64,000 bases of DNA from Annona cherimola. Its lineage: Eukaryota; Streptophyta; Magnoliopsida; Magnoliales; Annonaceae. The position numbers and the translations under genes are program-made. The number at the start of each line of letters is the position of its first letter. The first letter of the stretch is position 1. Shown here piece after piece: positions 21,249 through 32,977 of the stretch. The stretch lies in assembly GCA_030490835.1 (NCBI GenBank), contig CM059972.1, forward strand, positions 89,265,137 through 89,329,136, read 5' to 3'. The notes under the pieces were generated by a model that made no database searches, was not told the DNA's origin, and saw nothing but the letters and a program-made list of their open reading frames with translations.

Positions 21249-23648
21249 GGCATTCAATGTGAACGAGGGAGGTAGCTGAGATTCATTAACTGTTCATAAC
21301 TCCTATCTCTAAAGAGCTTCAAGTGATCAAGCCAACATTTAGAAGAAGAACTTTGCTTCAAACTGCTAGGAGCTGCCTGCCGATTCTTTAAGCCAACATT
21401 ACAAGTTCTTCTCTGCGCCAAACTGTCTCTACACAACAGTAACGTGTAGATTCTTTCTGTTATTCTTATTGTTGTATTGAACTTGATTTAGTTAGGGTAA
21501 CTAAGATCAAGTGTAAGCAAAGTAGTGTGTGATTGGAGTGGAACTCATCACCTACTTGTGCTGTGATTTGTTGATGCCCCCTAGAGCTAGAATCTAGAAG
21601 AGAGCAGTGGCTCTAGTTGTATTTGTGAAATACAATAGTGGAACCCAAGTCACAAGGGGTGTGAGCTTGGAAGAGTGGAGTAGGGAGGTTGCCCGAACCA
21701 CTATAAAATCTTGTGTGTTGATTTATATTTCTGCTCTCTACATTATATTGCTTTCTATTTTGTTTCTTCATAAAGGGGACTGGATCAATCCGGGGTAAAG
21801 TCTCTGTTTAAGTTGTAAATTTTTAAATACCCAATTCACCCCTCCCCTCTTGGCTAATTTTCATTAACTCGGGACCAACAGAAACAACTTCTCATGGCTA
21901 CGGATATAGATTCTTGAATTGCTATCCAAGATGAAGTTATTTACCAATTGATGAAAGAGCTTCCGCATGGTCTAAAGAGGAGGTTAGAACCATAAAAAGC
22001 AACGCCAAAGTAATAAAATCTCTCTTCTGCGCTCTTATAGCCTCTGAATATGATAGGGTATCCTCATGTCAAATGGCAAAAGAAATATGGGATACACTAA
22101 CATCAATTTATGAGGAAACTTCTTAAGTCCAAAGGACTAGAAGAAATATTTTGATTAGAGAGTTAGAGAGCTTCAAAATGCTAGAGACTGAAAACATATC
22201 GTAAATATTCGCTAGATTTTCAAAGATTACTAATGCGCTAAAAGGTCTTGAAAAAGCAATTTCTGAATCTGAATAAGTCATGAAGATTTTAAGGGCTCTA
22301 CTTGAATCGTGGACTCCAAAGATCATGACCATTAAAGAGGCAAAGGACCTGAATACTCTAAGGTTGGAAGATCTCATCAACTCACTTATGTCACATGAGC
22401 TGATAAAGAAAAGAAATAAGAAGCAGTATAAAAAAAGGGCAATTATTTTGAGAGATGCAGCAAACTCAGATGAATTCACTTCATCTTCTCAAATATAATG
22501 ATGAAGAGATCGCTCTACTCACCCGAAGGTTTAGAAAATTTGTAAGAAATGAAAAGAACTTTAAAGGATTCAAAGAGAGAAAAAAAAATGAGAAAAAGAA
22601 GGAGATAACTAAGTGCTATAGGTGTGGTGGAGTAGGACACCTACACCAGAAGAAAATAAGACAAAAGAACGGCGAGTGAAGAAAGACAAAAATGAAAATA
22701 AAAAATTTCAGAAAGCTAAAGGAAGAGGAATGTATGTAAATGAGGAAACGTGCACAACAAGTAGCTCATCGAATGAAAACAATGAAGCTACAAATAGTGC
22801 AAGGATATGCTGCATGACAAGGATGGAGGAAGAACATAACATGATCTGCCTCACTGCAACAGAAATTTTAGATGGACAAACCACCTTAACAAACTGTACA
22901 AGCAGTGATGAGATAACCTCTAAACTTAATCACTCAAATACCAAGTCTATTTATTCTTCTACATACGACTGTCTCAAATGTGCTGAATTAGATGAACTAT
23001 AACAAACATATGATTCATTATATGATGAAATAAAGAAACTAGGAAATAAATTCACAATAAAGAAAAGATAATGTGATTAAGTTATTATTGTGAATGGAAA
23101 GACGACTGAAAAAGTCAACCACCTAACAAATGAGAACAATACCTTAACTAATGAAGTGGAAAGATTGAAAAAGAAAAGGAGTCTTTAAATGAATCATTAG
23201 CAAAGTTCTCTAATACAGGAAAAAGTGTAAAAATATTCCTAAACATGACCAGTCAGAACAACAAAAGATGACTTAATTATTCCACATTTGAGAAAGGTGA
23301 ATGCGTTAAGTCAAATGCTCCAAGGTTTATTAAAAACCAAACCAAGCTCATCGCTCCTAAACCAAGAGCGAATCATGTTACTTGGATAAAAAGATTAACT
23401 CGGGAACCATCTACTACATGGATTCCCACCCCGAGACTTCCAGAGACATGTAATTTCTATAACAAAATGGGTCACAAAATTTATTAATGTAAAATAAAGA
23501 AATTATATGACCATGGTACAAAACTAGTTTGGGTACCAATGAGCATTAGATTTATGCATTTCAAAGTAGAACAATATAGACTCCAATGACTCACTAACCT
23601 AAATGGACCTATAAAATGGGTACCAAAGAGATAAGCACTATATGATTT

Positions 23649-23760
23649 TATTTTACAGGTATGTCTTAAAGCAAAGGCCAGCAACATATGGTTCATGAAC
23701 AGTGGCTGCTCAAGACATATGACGGGAGAAAGATGATTAATCCACAAAATAAAATTTATA
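23649..23760 (+). pseudogene. Sirevirus A protease remnant
   Basis: The copia aspartic protease cleaves the Gag-Pol polyprotein. The active-site block reads IWFMNSGCSRHMTG. The catalytic D of the D-S-G triad is N (codon AAC at 23698-23700), and a TGA follows within seven codons, so the enzyme is inactive. About 200 bases upstream, CNFYNKMGH with a distant final C (near 23448-23490) is a decayed second zinc knuckle. Confidence 0.7.
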
Positions 23761-23779
23761 GTAAAGGGACTGTTGCATT

Positions 23780-24650
23780 TGGAAATAATGAAAAATGTAT
23801 AATAAAAGGTAAAAAAAATATTTATGGTATTTCAAATGCATGCATTGAGGATGTATTATTTGTTGGACTCAAACATAATTTAATGAGCATTAGTCAACTA
23901 TGTGACAAAGGCTATAAAGTTGTGTTTGAATCCTCTATATGTAATGTTTTTGATGAGGATCACATAGTGTTTAGCGGCAAAAGACATGAAAATATATACT
24001 TAATTCGCCTAGATTAACTTAATGGAAAATGTCTTATAACCATTGAAAATGATCCATGGATATGACATAAAAGGTTTAGATATATAAATATGTCAAATAT
24101 CAAGACTTTGTGGAAAAAGAGCTTAGTAGAAGGATTACCAAAGCTCAAATATGACAAAGATAAAATCTGCAAAACATGTTAATTATCCAAGCAACCTAAA
24201 ATGCTATTTCCTCCAAAAAGAAAAATTCAACGATTAGGTCACTCGAACTTTTACATATGAATCTGTACGGTCATCCGACATTTTATCTCTTGAAGGAAAA
24301 AAGTATGTATTTGTCATAGTTGATGGTTTTTCAATATTTACATGGATAATACTTTTAGCTAGCAAAGATGAAGTCTTCTCAATGTTTGTTATTTTTTCAA
24401 ATTTGGTGAAAAATGAAAAGAAAAATACAATTATATCCATTAGAAATGATTATGGTGGTGAATTTGAAAACAAATAATTTATAGAATTCTGCAATGAGAA
24501 AGGAATTCAGCACACTTTCTCAGCACCAAGAACTCCCCAACAAAATGAGGTAGTTGAAAGGAAAAATAGAACAATACAGAAGATGACTAGAACTATGCTA
24601 AATAAAAGTAAACTATCCAAAAGATTTTAGAGTGAATTTGTAAGTACATC
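23780..24650 (+). pseudogene. Sirevirus A integrase remnant
   Basis: Integrase inserts the cDNA copy into the genome. The pre-integrase region (KHNLMSISQLCDKGYKV, about 23870-23920) precedes a damaged H-H-C-C zinc-binding domain in which one histidine position is tyrosine. In the catalytic core the first Asp, expected in the LLHMNLYG block, is Asn (24260-24262). The second Asp (RNDYGGEF, 24448-24450) and the Glu (VVERKNRT, 24556-24558) remain with the diagnostic 35-residue spacing. Frameshifts and stops break the frame. The chain continues into the next segment. Confidence 0.8.
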
Positions 24651-24687
24651 ATGCCATGTACTTAATCGAGTTACCATAAAAGCAATC

Positions 24688-25299
24688 TTGAAAAAGATCC
24701 CATATAAACTATGGAAAGGTAAAAAACTAAATATTTCATATTTCCATGCTTTTGGAAGTACTTGCTATGTACTGAATAATGAAAAACCAAACTTAGAAAA
24801 ATTAGATGCCAAAAGTGATGAAGCAATATTTCTTGGATATTCATCAAATAGTAAAGCATATAGAGTTTTTAACAAAAAAAATCAAGCAGTAAAAGAATCA
24901 ATATATGTTGTATTTGATGAATTTAACCCTAATCCCAAAAAGGAGGATGAGCTAAGTGATGTAGATGAAACATTAAAGAATCCTGAAAGGCAACAGTTTG
25001 AACAACAAGAAGAAGCGGAAACAAAGCAAGAACAATATATGGATGGAAAGGTAAGTGAAGGTAATAATTCTTACAAACCTCCAACGGATTTAAAGTTCAA
25101 AAATGACCATCCAATTGAACAAGTGATTGACAATATATATGAAGGAGTAAGAACAAGAAGATCTAGACATAATATTTGTGGAGAATTCCCCTTTGTGTTT
25201 AAAATTGAACCAAATTCAATTGATCAAGCTCTTAATGATGAAAATTGGATCGTAGTAATGCAAGAAAAGGTAAATCAATTTGAAAGAAATCAAGTATGA
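24688..25299 (+). pseudogene. Integrase C-terminal part and start of RT (open fragment)
   Basis: The longest surviving open stretch of pol in this element (203 codons). It contains the copia integrase C-terminal signature SYFHAFGSTCYVL and FLGYSSNSKAYRVFN, then an acidic, low-conservation linker, then DENWIVVMQEKVNQFERNQV, which marks the entry into reverse transcriptase. It stops just before the RT core. It is not a gene on its own. Confidence 0.8.
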
Positions 25300-25895
25300 C
25301 ACCTAGTTCCTAGACCCGAGGATTGCACTGTCATTGGTACCAAATGGGTCTTTAGGAACAAATTAGATAAAAGTGGACTTGTGGTAAGAAACAGTGCTAG
25401 ACTTGTAGTCAAAGAATATTCCCAAGAGGAAAAAATTGTTTTTGAGGAATCATATGCTCCAGTGGCTAGATTGGAGGCCATTTTGCTTCTCACATAGACT
25501 TTAAATTGTTTCAAATGGATGTGAAAAGTGTATTTTTGAATGGATACCTAAATGAGGAAATATATGTTGAACAACTTCCCAGATTTGAAGAGAATGATCA
25601 ATCAAAATTTATTTTTAAGCTAACCAAAGTATTGTATGGACTTGAATAAGCTTCAAGAGCTGGTATGAAATGTTAAGTAATTTTTTTATTGGTCATGATT
25701 TTCAAAGAGAAAAAGTTGATACAACATTATTTATCAAATATAAGGGTAGAAATATATTAATTGTTCAAATTTATGTTGATGATATTATATTTGGTGCTAC
25801 TAATGAAACTCTGTGTCAAGAATTTTCTGACATTATGTAGAATGAATTCGAAATGAGCATGATGGGCGAGCTAAACTTCTTCCTTGGACGGTAAA
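25300..25895 (+). pseudogene. Sirevirus A reverse transcriptase, truncated; RNase H deleted
   Basis: Blocks occur in order: GTKWVFRNKLDKSG (about 25338-25379), FQMDVKSVFLNGYLNEEIYV (about 25510-25569), LTKVLYGL, the catalytic YVDD at 25772-25783, and GELNFFLGR (about 25866-25892). Stops and shifts separate them. Immediately after, where the rest of RT and all of RNase H should follow, the sequence changes to the envelope-like ORF. A deletion has fused the two regions. Confidence 0.8.
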
Positions 25896-25918
25896 TTAAG
25901 CAACTAATCGGAGAAGAA

Positions 25919-27340
25919 GTGCCACATAGGCAACGTACTCCATCCAAGAGAGTCCGAGAGGAAGCGACAACATCTACGGGGCGACGCGTTCAGTTTCAAG
26001 CAGGTAACCCCTCCACTTTGGCTCCTAGAGAAGAAGAAATTCAAGAATCTAGTAGTAGCTCTGAAATGGAAGTGAGAAGGAAAGGGACCCCCACTCAACA
26101 GGCCCAAGTCCTAAAAATACCAGTAGACTATTTTAGGACCAAACGTCAACATAGTCGGTTCTACAGACACTTCTATGAAAGGAAGATTTTTGTTTCCAAA
26201 TCATAGATTTTAAGATCCTGCATTCGGGATAGAAAAATTATTGGACTTTCAAGGATGGACTGACCTACTCAAAGAGGATGATAAAGTATATCCTGATTTG
26301 ACCTGACTTTTTTATTACTTATGGGATCAGGAATATCTCAACACATATGTCAAGGGGGTTGAGATAAATTTGGGACTTGCACATGACATTTGCAAAAGGA
26401 ATGCCATCAATAAACTCGTCAGCATTTTAGGTGTGCCAGATGAGAATCAACCTATTCCTGAGGGTTTGTCACTCACACAGATGTATAATTAGCTTACAAA
26501 CAGCAACAAGTATCATCTCGGGATCAAGTTTCTGCATTATATGGACTTATCTCCGAGGCTGCGGGTTCTCAGACTGCTAATTGGTCATTGTATCTGCCTC
26601 AAGGGCGGCGACCGAAATCAATTGAATCCATAGGAAGCTGAAATCCTGAGGAAAGTTGCTAATAGGGTTAAAGTTAGTCTCCCTAGACTATTTTTGGAGG
26701 CCCTTGAATACAAGAAGGAGAATCCACAAGGAGTTTTGCCATATGGGATGTGGATCACCAAAATCATGGGGTATTACAATGTTGATCTGGATGGCGAACC
26801 ATTTGAAGTTCTAAAACCTACAAACGTCATCAACGGGGCCCTCCTAACTTGCATGAAGATTGACTTGGAGGCTTTTAGAGTTGATCGGCAACGCGAAAGA
26901 ATGGGGAATGATTTGCAAGATCCTCCCGCACAACTGGAAGCCTAGGGTGCTCATCCTGAGGGGGAGGAACCACCCTGATACAAGCCTATTTCGTCTTCGT
27001 CTCCGACAACTGCCGCTCCTACATCACCACAATCCCATGGCTCATGCTCACCCATGGATCGCGGGCTACAAATCATCTTTCACGCTCACCAGACCGACCA
27101 TCTACCTCCAAGGCAATTTTGGACTACCTACAACAAATGGAGGATAGAATATCACAGGAATTGAGCAATATCAACATTGCCCTGATGGAAATGCACAGCC
27201 GCCGAGACAAACTGGATCAGGAGTTAACTGTTATAAAGTATCAACTCGCCTCGAGTAGTCACCGTGGCCGACCCATTCCGAGTCTTCCTAATTTCGATCC
27301 GTACTGGAGCAAGTCGGTGAGAGCTGAACCCACCGTTTAG
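25919..27340 (+). pseudogene. Envelope-like extra ORF of Sirevirus A (broken)
   Basis: Downstream of pol lie collinear fragments of one additional protein. A basic N-terminal part (25919-26206, RQRTPSKRVREE) comes first. After a frameshift come a conserved middle (about 26244-26945, with YLNTYVKGVEINL, RLLIGHCICLKGGD and LPYGMWITKIMGYYNVDL) and a predicted coiled coil (about 27104-27240). The middle resembles the plant retroelement domain catalogued as 'putative plant transposon protein'. Position after pol plus a C-terminal coiled coil match the envelope-like ORF described for some Sireviruses. In-frame stops and shifts make it non-functional. Whether the family protein has any envelope role is unproven. 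Confidence 0.6.
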
Positions 27341-27469
27341 GCTCCTTCATCTCCATTTTCATCAGCCTGTACTCGACTCATTCCTCCAACCTTTCCCACT
27401 ACCTATCCTATATCAGCTTTCCAGTTTCATAAGTCTTGGTTCCCTTATATCTCCTTTTGATGACTTGAC

Positions 27470-27771
27470 AAAAAGGGGGAGAGAGTGTAGGACTTAGGAT
27501 TTAGAATTTTAGTTTGGGATTGGCTAGCATGTAATTTTTGGAATCATTTTTGTTTATGAATGACATGAATTTGAATGATATGAAGTTTTTTTATAGAAAT
27601 TGTTGGTTTCGAATGAATTTTCTTACATGATATGCAATGCTATGTAATTTTTGAGTAATCAACACATTATGTCAATTCTAAGTGTTAAACAAAAAACATG
27701 ACATAACCCTTATATAAGAAAATGAAAGGTCTATCTCAAATTAGTTTTGTCAATCATCAAAAAGGGGAAGA
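27470..27771 (+). other. Duplicated polypurine tract region of Sirevirus A
   Basis: AAAAAGGGGGAGAGAG at 27470 and AAAAAGGGGAAGA at 27759-27771. The second lies one base before the 3' LTR and would prime plus-strand synthesis. Repeated purine tracts in this region are a known Sirevirus trait. Confidence 0.75.
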
Positions 27772-27772
27772 T

Positions 27773-29437
27773 TGTTGAAATTTAAGACAAATTAAGCACA
27801 CTCCATGTTTTGATAATTAACAACTCAACTTGAGAAATATTTAAGTACTAATGAGGTTGCTAAGTGATGCTAAGGTATATAAAATCAAAGTTAAAAAGAT
27901 AGCAGGTCAAGTCACAACCCCAAGTCGACTCCAGAATCGACTTCAAACGACATAAAATTGTCATGACCGAAATTGGGACTCGGAAACAGGTGAAGTCGCA
28001 ACCGAAGTCGACTCCGTTTGCGATTTAAGTGAAGTTGCAACCCCAAGTCGACTCCATCTGCGACTTGGATAAGCCTTAGCTGCAGACTTCAAAAACATCA
28101 GAGTTAAGTCACTTTTCAAGTCGACTCCATCACGTGACTTAGGTGAAGTCGCATCGTAAGTCGACCCAAGTATGTATGCGACTTGGGTGAAGTCGAATTT
28201 CAAGTCGACCCAGGTTTACGACTTAAGTATGAGGCAACCTTATACTATTTAAGAGACATCTTATTAGAGAATGGAGAACAAAATCTAGAAAAAATAACCA
28301 TCATGAATCAAGGTCACAAGAAGGTTCTTTTCAAGAGATTAGTGTATTGCTCAAACTTAGGCATCACATTACACATCAAGGATATCTAATGAAGATCCAA
28401 GAGTTTGAAATGAGGAGAAAGAAAATAATACACAACACATAGATCACATGTAAAGTCTTGAAGTTCCAACATGATATATGGCTGGTGAAGTCGCATCTAA
28501 AATCGACTCCACCTGCGACTTAGGTCAAGTTCGAGACCAAGTCGACCTAAACTTGGAACTTGAGTTAGAAGCTGAAGACCAAAGTCTCTCCCGAAGTCAA
28601 CTCTAACCTGCGACTTGGGTGAAGTTGCACCCAAAGTCGACTTCACCGTGCGACTTGAACGAATTTGCATACCAAGTTGACTCCAAATGCGACTTGGCTA
28701 GAAATGGTCGGAAAAATTCGAATGTTGACACATTAAATGCGTACCACCTACTACCAAATGTTCGAATTTACTTCTCATTATTTAAAGAGCATCAAGTAAA
28801 TGTAAATGGAGTTGGAAAAATATTAAATGAGCTCACCTTCCACTCTTTCTTGCATTTAAAGTGATCTACAAGGAGTTTGAAGAAGAACTTGACATTTAAA
28901 CTGTTGAAAGCTGCATTGCTCAATCAATAATTGCCTCCACAAGTTCTTCTACGTGCATGAAACTGCCTACACAATCTGTAACATGTAGATCTTTGTTATT
29001 TATTATTTATTTATTTTTTCCACTTAGTTTGGTATAGGAGACTAAAACCAAGTGAAGACAAAGTAACATGTGATTGGAGTGAAATTCATTATCTACTTGT
29101 ACTGAGATTGTACAAGCCCCCTAGAGCTAGAATCTAGAAGAGAGCGGTTGCTCTAAGTTTTATTGATAATACAATAGTGGAATACAAGCCAAACGGTGTG
29201 TACTTGGAAGAGTGGAGTAGGGGAGGTTGCCTGAACCACTATATATCGTTGTCTTTTGACGTGGGTTGATTGCTTGAATTTTATACTTTCTACTGCACCA
29301 TTTCACTCCAACTCACTGGTCGTTTCATTAAGGGGATTAATTTTACAAAAAGAGAAATTTCTGATTAAGTAAAGAATTTTTAAAATACTTAATTCACCCC
29401 TCCCCTCTTGGGTATTACCATAAACTCGAGACCAACA
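27773..29437 (+). repeat. 3' LTR of Sirevirus A
   Basis: 1665 bp, TGTTGAAATT to GACCAACA, followed by the target duplication ATTTA. Palindrome clusters lie at about 27905-28225 and 28486-28695, then the decayed hairpin near 28720-28768. It has the empty site for the MITE present in the 5' LTR. Confidence 0.9.
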
Positions 29438-29442
29438 ATTTA

Positions 29443-30497
29443 CTTTTAAAATATTAAAATGTCTTGCAAGTTCATTTATTATGATGTTTTTAAATTTATT
29501 TAAAGACGACCATCCCCATAATATGATTTAGACAAAGTGTTCATTAAATATATTTTTAAAGATGATGATGCAAATTTTTGCAACCTAAAAAGGAAGCCGA
29601 ATGATGAATGTGATTATTTGTTAAAGTCATACTAACATATGAATGATGCATGATGCACAAAGGTATGGGTCTATTCTAGAAGTGTAAGCGGACCGAAGTT
29701 CCTCTCTAATATGACCAAGTCGCTAATATAATCCCAAAGAATAGTAACACACTTCCTAAAATGGGGAGTAGATGTATTCATGATGGCCTAGCTAGCGTAT
29801 CATCTAATGAATGTACAAAGCATGAATGTTGAGTATGCATTTGCATATGCATTTACTATGGAATGCTAAACTTTCGATCGAAAATGTTTGCTCAAATGTA
29901 AATGCTTATTTTCTAGGTTTAGTACTTATCATTTGTTTTCTCAACCTTAGAACGGTAAAGTTCAAGAAAAGATGCCTTGGTTTAGAGACTCTTGATATGA
30001 TACTATTCTTATGTACTTGGTGTGTATAGATACATTACGAGGGTTTACTCTTATACAAGTACCAGGTTATAAAGAACTGATGATGTAAATGCGTATTTTA
30101 ATATTTTGAAAACTTTATATGATTTTAATTATAAGTACGTGAATGCTTGTAAATTGGAATGAGATTAAATTGAAGATTTTGTCATGTGAACAGGGCCACA
30201 ATCCTAATTAAAAGTTACCAACTAAACGATTCGAAAGTAAGATTATATTACTAGGCGCCTTAGTCTCAGGGCGCCATAGAAAGATGGTTTTCAAAACTTC
30301 CTAAATTCCAAAATTTTATAAGGCGATTTATAGTGTTGAATTTATTTCATGTTACTGGGATGAATATTATCCAGCTCTCATCTCTTTTCCCACAATGATG
30401 GCGAATCAAACATATATCAAAAGGAAGAAAACATTTTCTATAACTCCTTCATTGAAACTCCTTTCTTGAAAATATAAGAACTTTTGTTGCTCAAGAA
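29443..30497. other. AT-rich spacer
   Basis: No gene recognised. GGCGCC occurs twice within 24 bases near 30250 as part of a GGCGCC-TTAGTCTCA-GGGCGCC block. The rest is non-coding and probably old repeat DNA. Confidence 0.45.
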
Positions 30498-30500
30498 TTA

Positions 30501-30754
30501 GGTATTGTTTGGGGATGTTGAATGGGAAAAAATTATGGATGCGGTGGAAATAAAAAGGAATATTTTGAAAATTATATTATTGATAGAAATGATAGGAGTA
30601 AAGTTAAAATAAATAGGTGAAATAGTTGGTAGGAAAATAATTGAAATATAAAGGTAAAAGTGATATGATTATTATTTGATGGATGAGTATTCTCGAAATC
30701 TGTAATCTCATACATTCCCATCCCATACTACAATTCTTAATGCCAAACATCACC
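30501..30754. mobile_element. Tourist-like MITE with TTA target duplication
   Basis: 254 bp with ends GGTATTGTTTGG and CCAAACATCACC (two mismatches) and TTA on both sides (30498-30500 and 30755-30757), as expected for PIF/Harbinger MITEs. It shares the GTAAAGTTAAAATAAATAG block with the other MITEs in the window. Confidence 0.8.
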
Positions 30755-30757
30755 TTA

Positions 30758-32977
30758 GAAAAAGAAGAAAGCAAAATGATGTAAAGAACTAGAAAAGAAT
30801 ATCAATAAGGAGTTGCAAAAAATAAGATCTAATAAAGAAGAGAGTGAAGTAAGAAAAGTTGTTAAATTTAATATAGACTATCATATAATATATTAAAATA
30901 ATGTAATCTAATATGTTCTTTTTAGCAGCCCATTCAAATATACATTCTTTATCAAAAATAGATATTCTGAAGTAAATAAGTCTATCAATTGTGATATAAT
31001 TAAATAACTTACTCATATCCTATCAAAACTATTTGTTTATGATTGGTTGCAGCTATCCCTTAAAATTAAAAAAGTTAGCATAGATGTTTCTAGCAGTTAA
31101 AACTTATATTTTATATGTTAATAGAGTACAAGCAGAACCTAAAGAATGTGAGAAATGTTACTTTATTAAAATAACCATAACGAAAAATAAACATTCATCA
31201 AAGAGGATATGCTAGTAGAAAATGTTAAGCACAATTGGTTTTCTTACAAGTTAAATATGAGATTTACAATTGTCACAAGTTCAAATTGATCTAAGATTTG
31301 CAACTCACATGATATCACTAAGCGCTCTATTATTCCTTAGAATAACTGTTAATTAGTTAAACAAGTCTTCGACAACCATTAAAACATACATTGTTTTATT
31401 ATGAGAAACCTTAGAAAAGATAAGGATCTTATTACAGTAAGATAATTTGAAAGTTTATGCAACTTGTTATATAGTTGATATTAAAATTTGTTATAATTTG
31501 CTAATGAGACAATCATTGATCCATCAAAATTTTATAGTTTCATTTATTTTATATCAACTTTTCAAATATATTGATAAGATTTATTGTATATTTGCAGCTA
31601 AAAGTCTATTTAAAGTTTGTAAAGCTTATTGTGCATATGCAAGACTTTATTAATAAAAGGCAGACAAATATAAAGCAAAGCAAGAAAATGAAGAAAAGAA
31701 GTCAATATAATCTAAAAAGGTATTTAAAAGAATGATTAGCAAGCATGTCTCTCCGATAAAAAATGAAAAAGGCAAATAAGCCGATAGTGATCACAACACA
31801 TTCAAAAAGATATGAAAATTAAATAACTTTAAAAAAGAATAATTCAATGAATATAATAGTTGAATAATTGAAAATTGACATATGTGGAATTGAATCATTG
31901 ATTTTCCTCTAGTACTATTTATCTCTCTATATCCATTGAAAATGAATAGGAAAATTTTTATTTTTCTTATCTAGAAAATCATGATCCAATCACTGAAATT
32001 TTTTTCTTAGATTAGTTCATTTCAAATGAAGTTCTTAATTTCAATAATTATAACAAAACTGTAAAGAAAATGATGAAAATATGAGTTGAGATTTGTTATA
32101 ATCCATATGTTTTCAAAATAATTAAAAGGGTCTTAAAGTTTCTAAAAATATTTGGACTTGTTAAGGAATGCAAAAAGAATGTCTTAGATCATTTTTCTAG
32201 AAATTTCGATAACCTAGAAAAAGAGAAAAATGAGAAAATGCAAAATAGGGTCCAAGCTTATATTACCAAAGTGAGGAAACAAACTATAATAATTTTTAAG
32301 CTACTTTTTGGAAGGATTTTGAAGGAGGCCTAGTCAAATATAAGCCTTCAATTTAAATAAGGAAACTAAGAAAATAAGAAATAAGAAATAAAATTGTTTT
32401 GCCTAGGTTAACCACTAGGACCACTAGAAGTGGTTTTCGATGGTTGGGGCCAACTGGTGGGTTAATGTTGGGCTTAGTTAATGAACCCAATTGACCAGGT
32501 GCAGTAGTTTGGAGTTTAGGTTGGCATATGGCTTAAGCCGAGAAAGTGATTCTCAAGCATTAAAAGTGCACTTGAAACTCTTTAATAAAAAAAAGCACAC
32601 TCGAAACTCATACACGTGAATATCCTTGAATTGGAAATGGTATGCGGGGTGAAAGGATAGTCCAAATTTATCTATCTTCAAAAGTCCACTTCTCAAGATC
32701 TACATGAAGGTTTATATTATAAATCCCAACAATCTTGGTGATTAGATATTTAAATTGATGTAATTAAATATGTCAAAAAACACTTAAGTAAATCAAAGAA
32801 AAATAGAAATTTTGTGCCTAAGGCCCTCCAACCTTATAAAAAGGCATGAGGGACTGAGTGTTCATTTTATAACAACTAGGGTTACTATGGTAGCAACAAT
32901 TAGGGGTTTCATATTTTTGAGATATTTTCCTTCATTTATAAATATATTTCATATAAATATTCATAAAAATAAATTAT
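30758..32977. other. AT-rich spacer, probably decayed repeats
   Basis: No intact frame above 75 codons and no recognised domain. A TATA-like CTTATAAAAAGGCATGAGGG near 32854, followed by a block rich in CTAGGGTT, resembles the core promoter of an old LTR, but no second LTR was found. Confidence 0.4.

Larger units (their letters stand above)
20161..21882 (+). mobile_element. Solo LTR B (Sirevirus group) inside gag of A
   Basis: A 1722-bp sequence begins TGTTGGAAAT and ends GGGACCAACA, with the perfect 5-bp duplication GAAAC on both sides. It has no internal region, so it formed by LTR-LTR recombination after insertion. This is a sister family of element A rather than the same copy. It has the cleanest palindrome arrays (20298-20615 and 20991-21156), a hairpin motif and a TATA box at 21242, so it serves as the reference LTR for the window. 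Confidence 0.92.
20053..22680 (+). pseudogene. Sirevirus A gag (disrupted)
   Basis: Gag is the structural capsid and RNA-binding protein of the particle. The frame opens at ATG 20053 in the usual place after the primer-binding site and soon shows the typical LLFDGSNFGYWK residues. A solo LTR with TSD GAAAC (20156-20160, 21883-21887) interrupts it. Downstream the gag body continues in fragments with several stops (e.g. 22280-22498, 22455-22679). A zinc knuckle lies at 22614-22655, CYRCGGVGH, where the final cysteine of the C-X2-C-X4-H-X4-C motif is replaced by lysine. A basic region follows. It cannot yield functional Gag. Confidence 0.8.
18089..29442 (+). mobile_element. Complete but defective Sirevirus-type Ty1/copia element (A)
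   Basis: Two LTRs (18094-20004 and 27773-29437) bound the element and ATTTA flanks it on both sides (18089-18093, 29438-29442), so both ends are certain. The primer-binding site TGGTATCAGAGC and a polypurine tract AAAAAGGGGAAGA adjoin the LTRs. The order gag, protease, integrase, reverse transcriptase is copia-type. A coiled-coil-bearing extra ORF downstream of pol and a duplicated AAAAAGGGGGAGAG tract are typical of Sireviruses. The element contains a later MITE (5' LTR) and a solo LTR (gag). It is dead: frames are broken throughout, catalytic residues are lost and RNase H is deleted. The two LTRs are visibly diverged, so the insertion is old. Confidence 0.9.
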
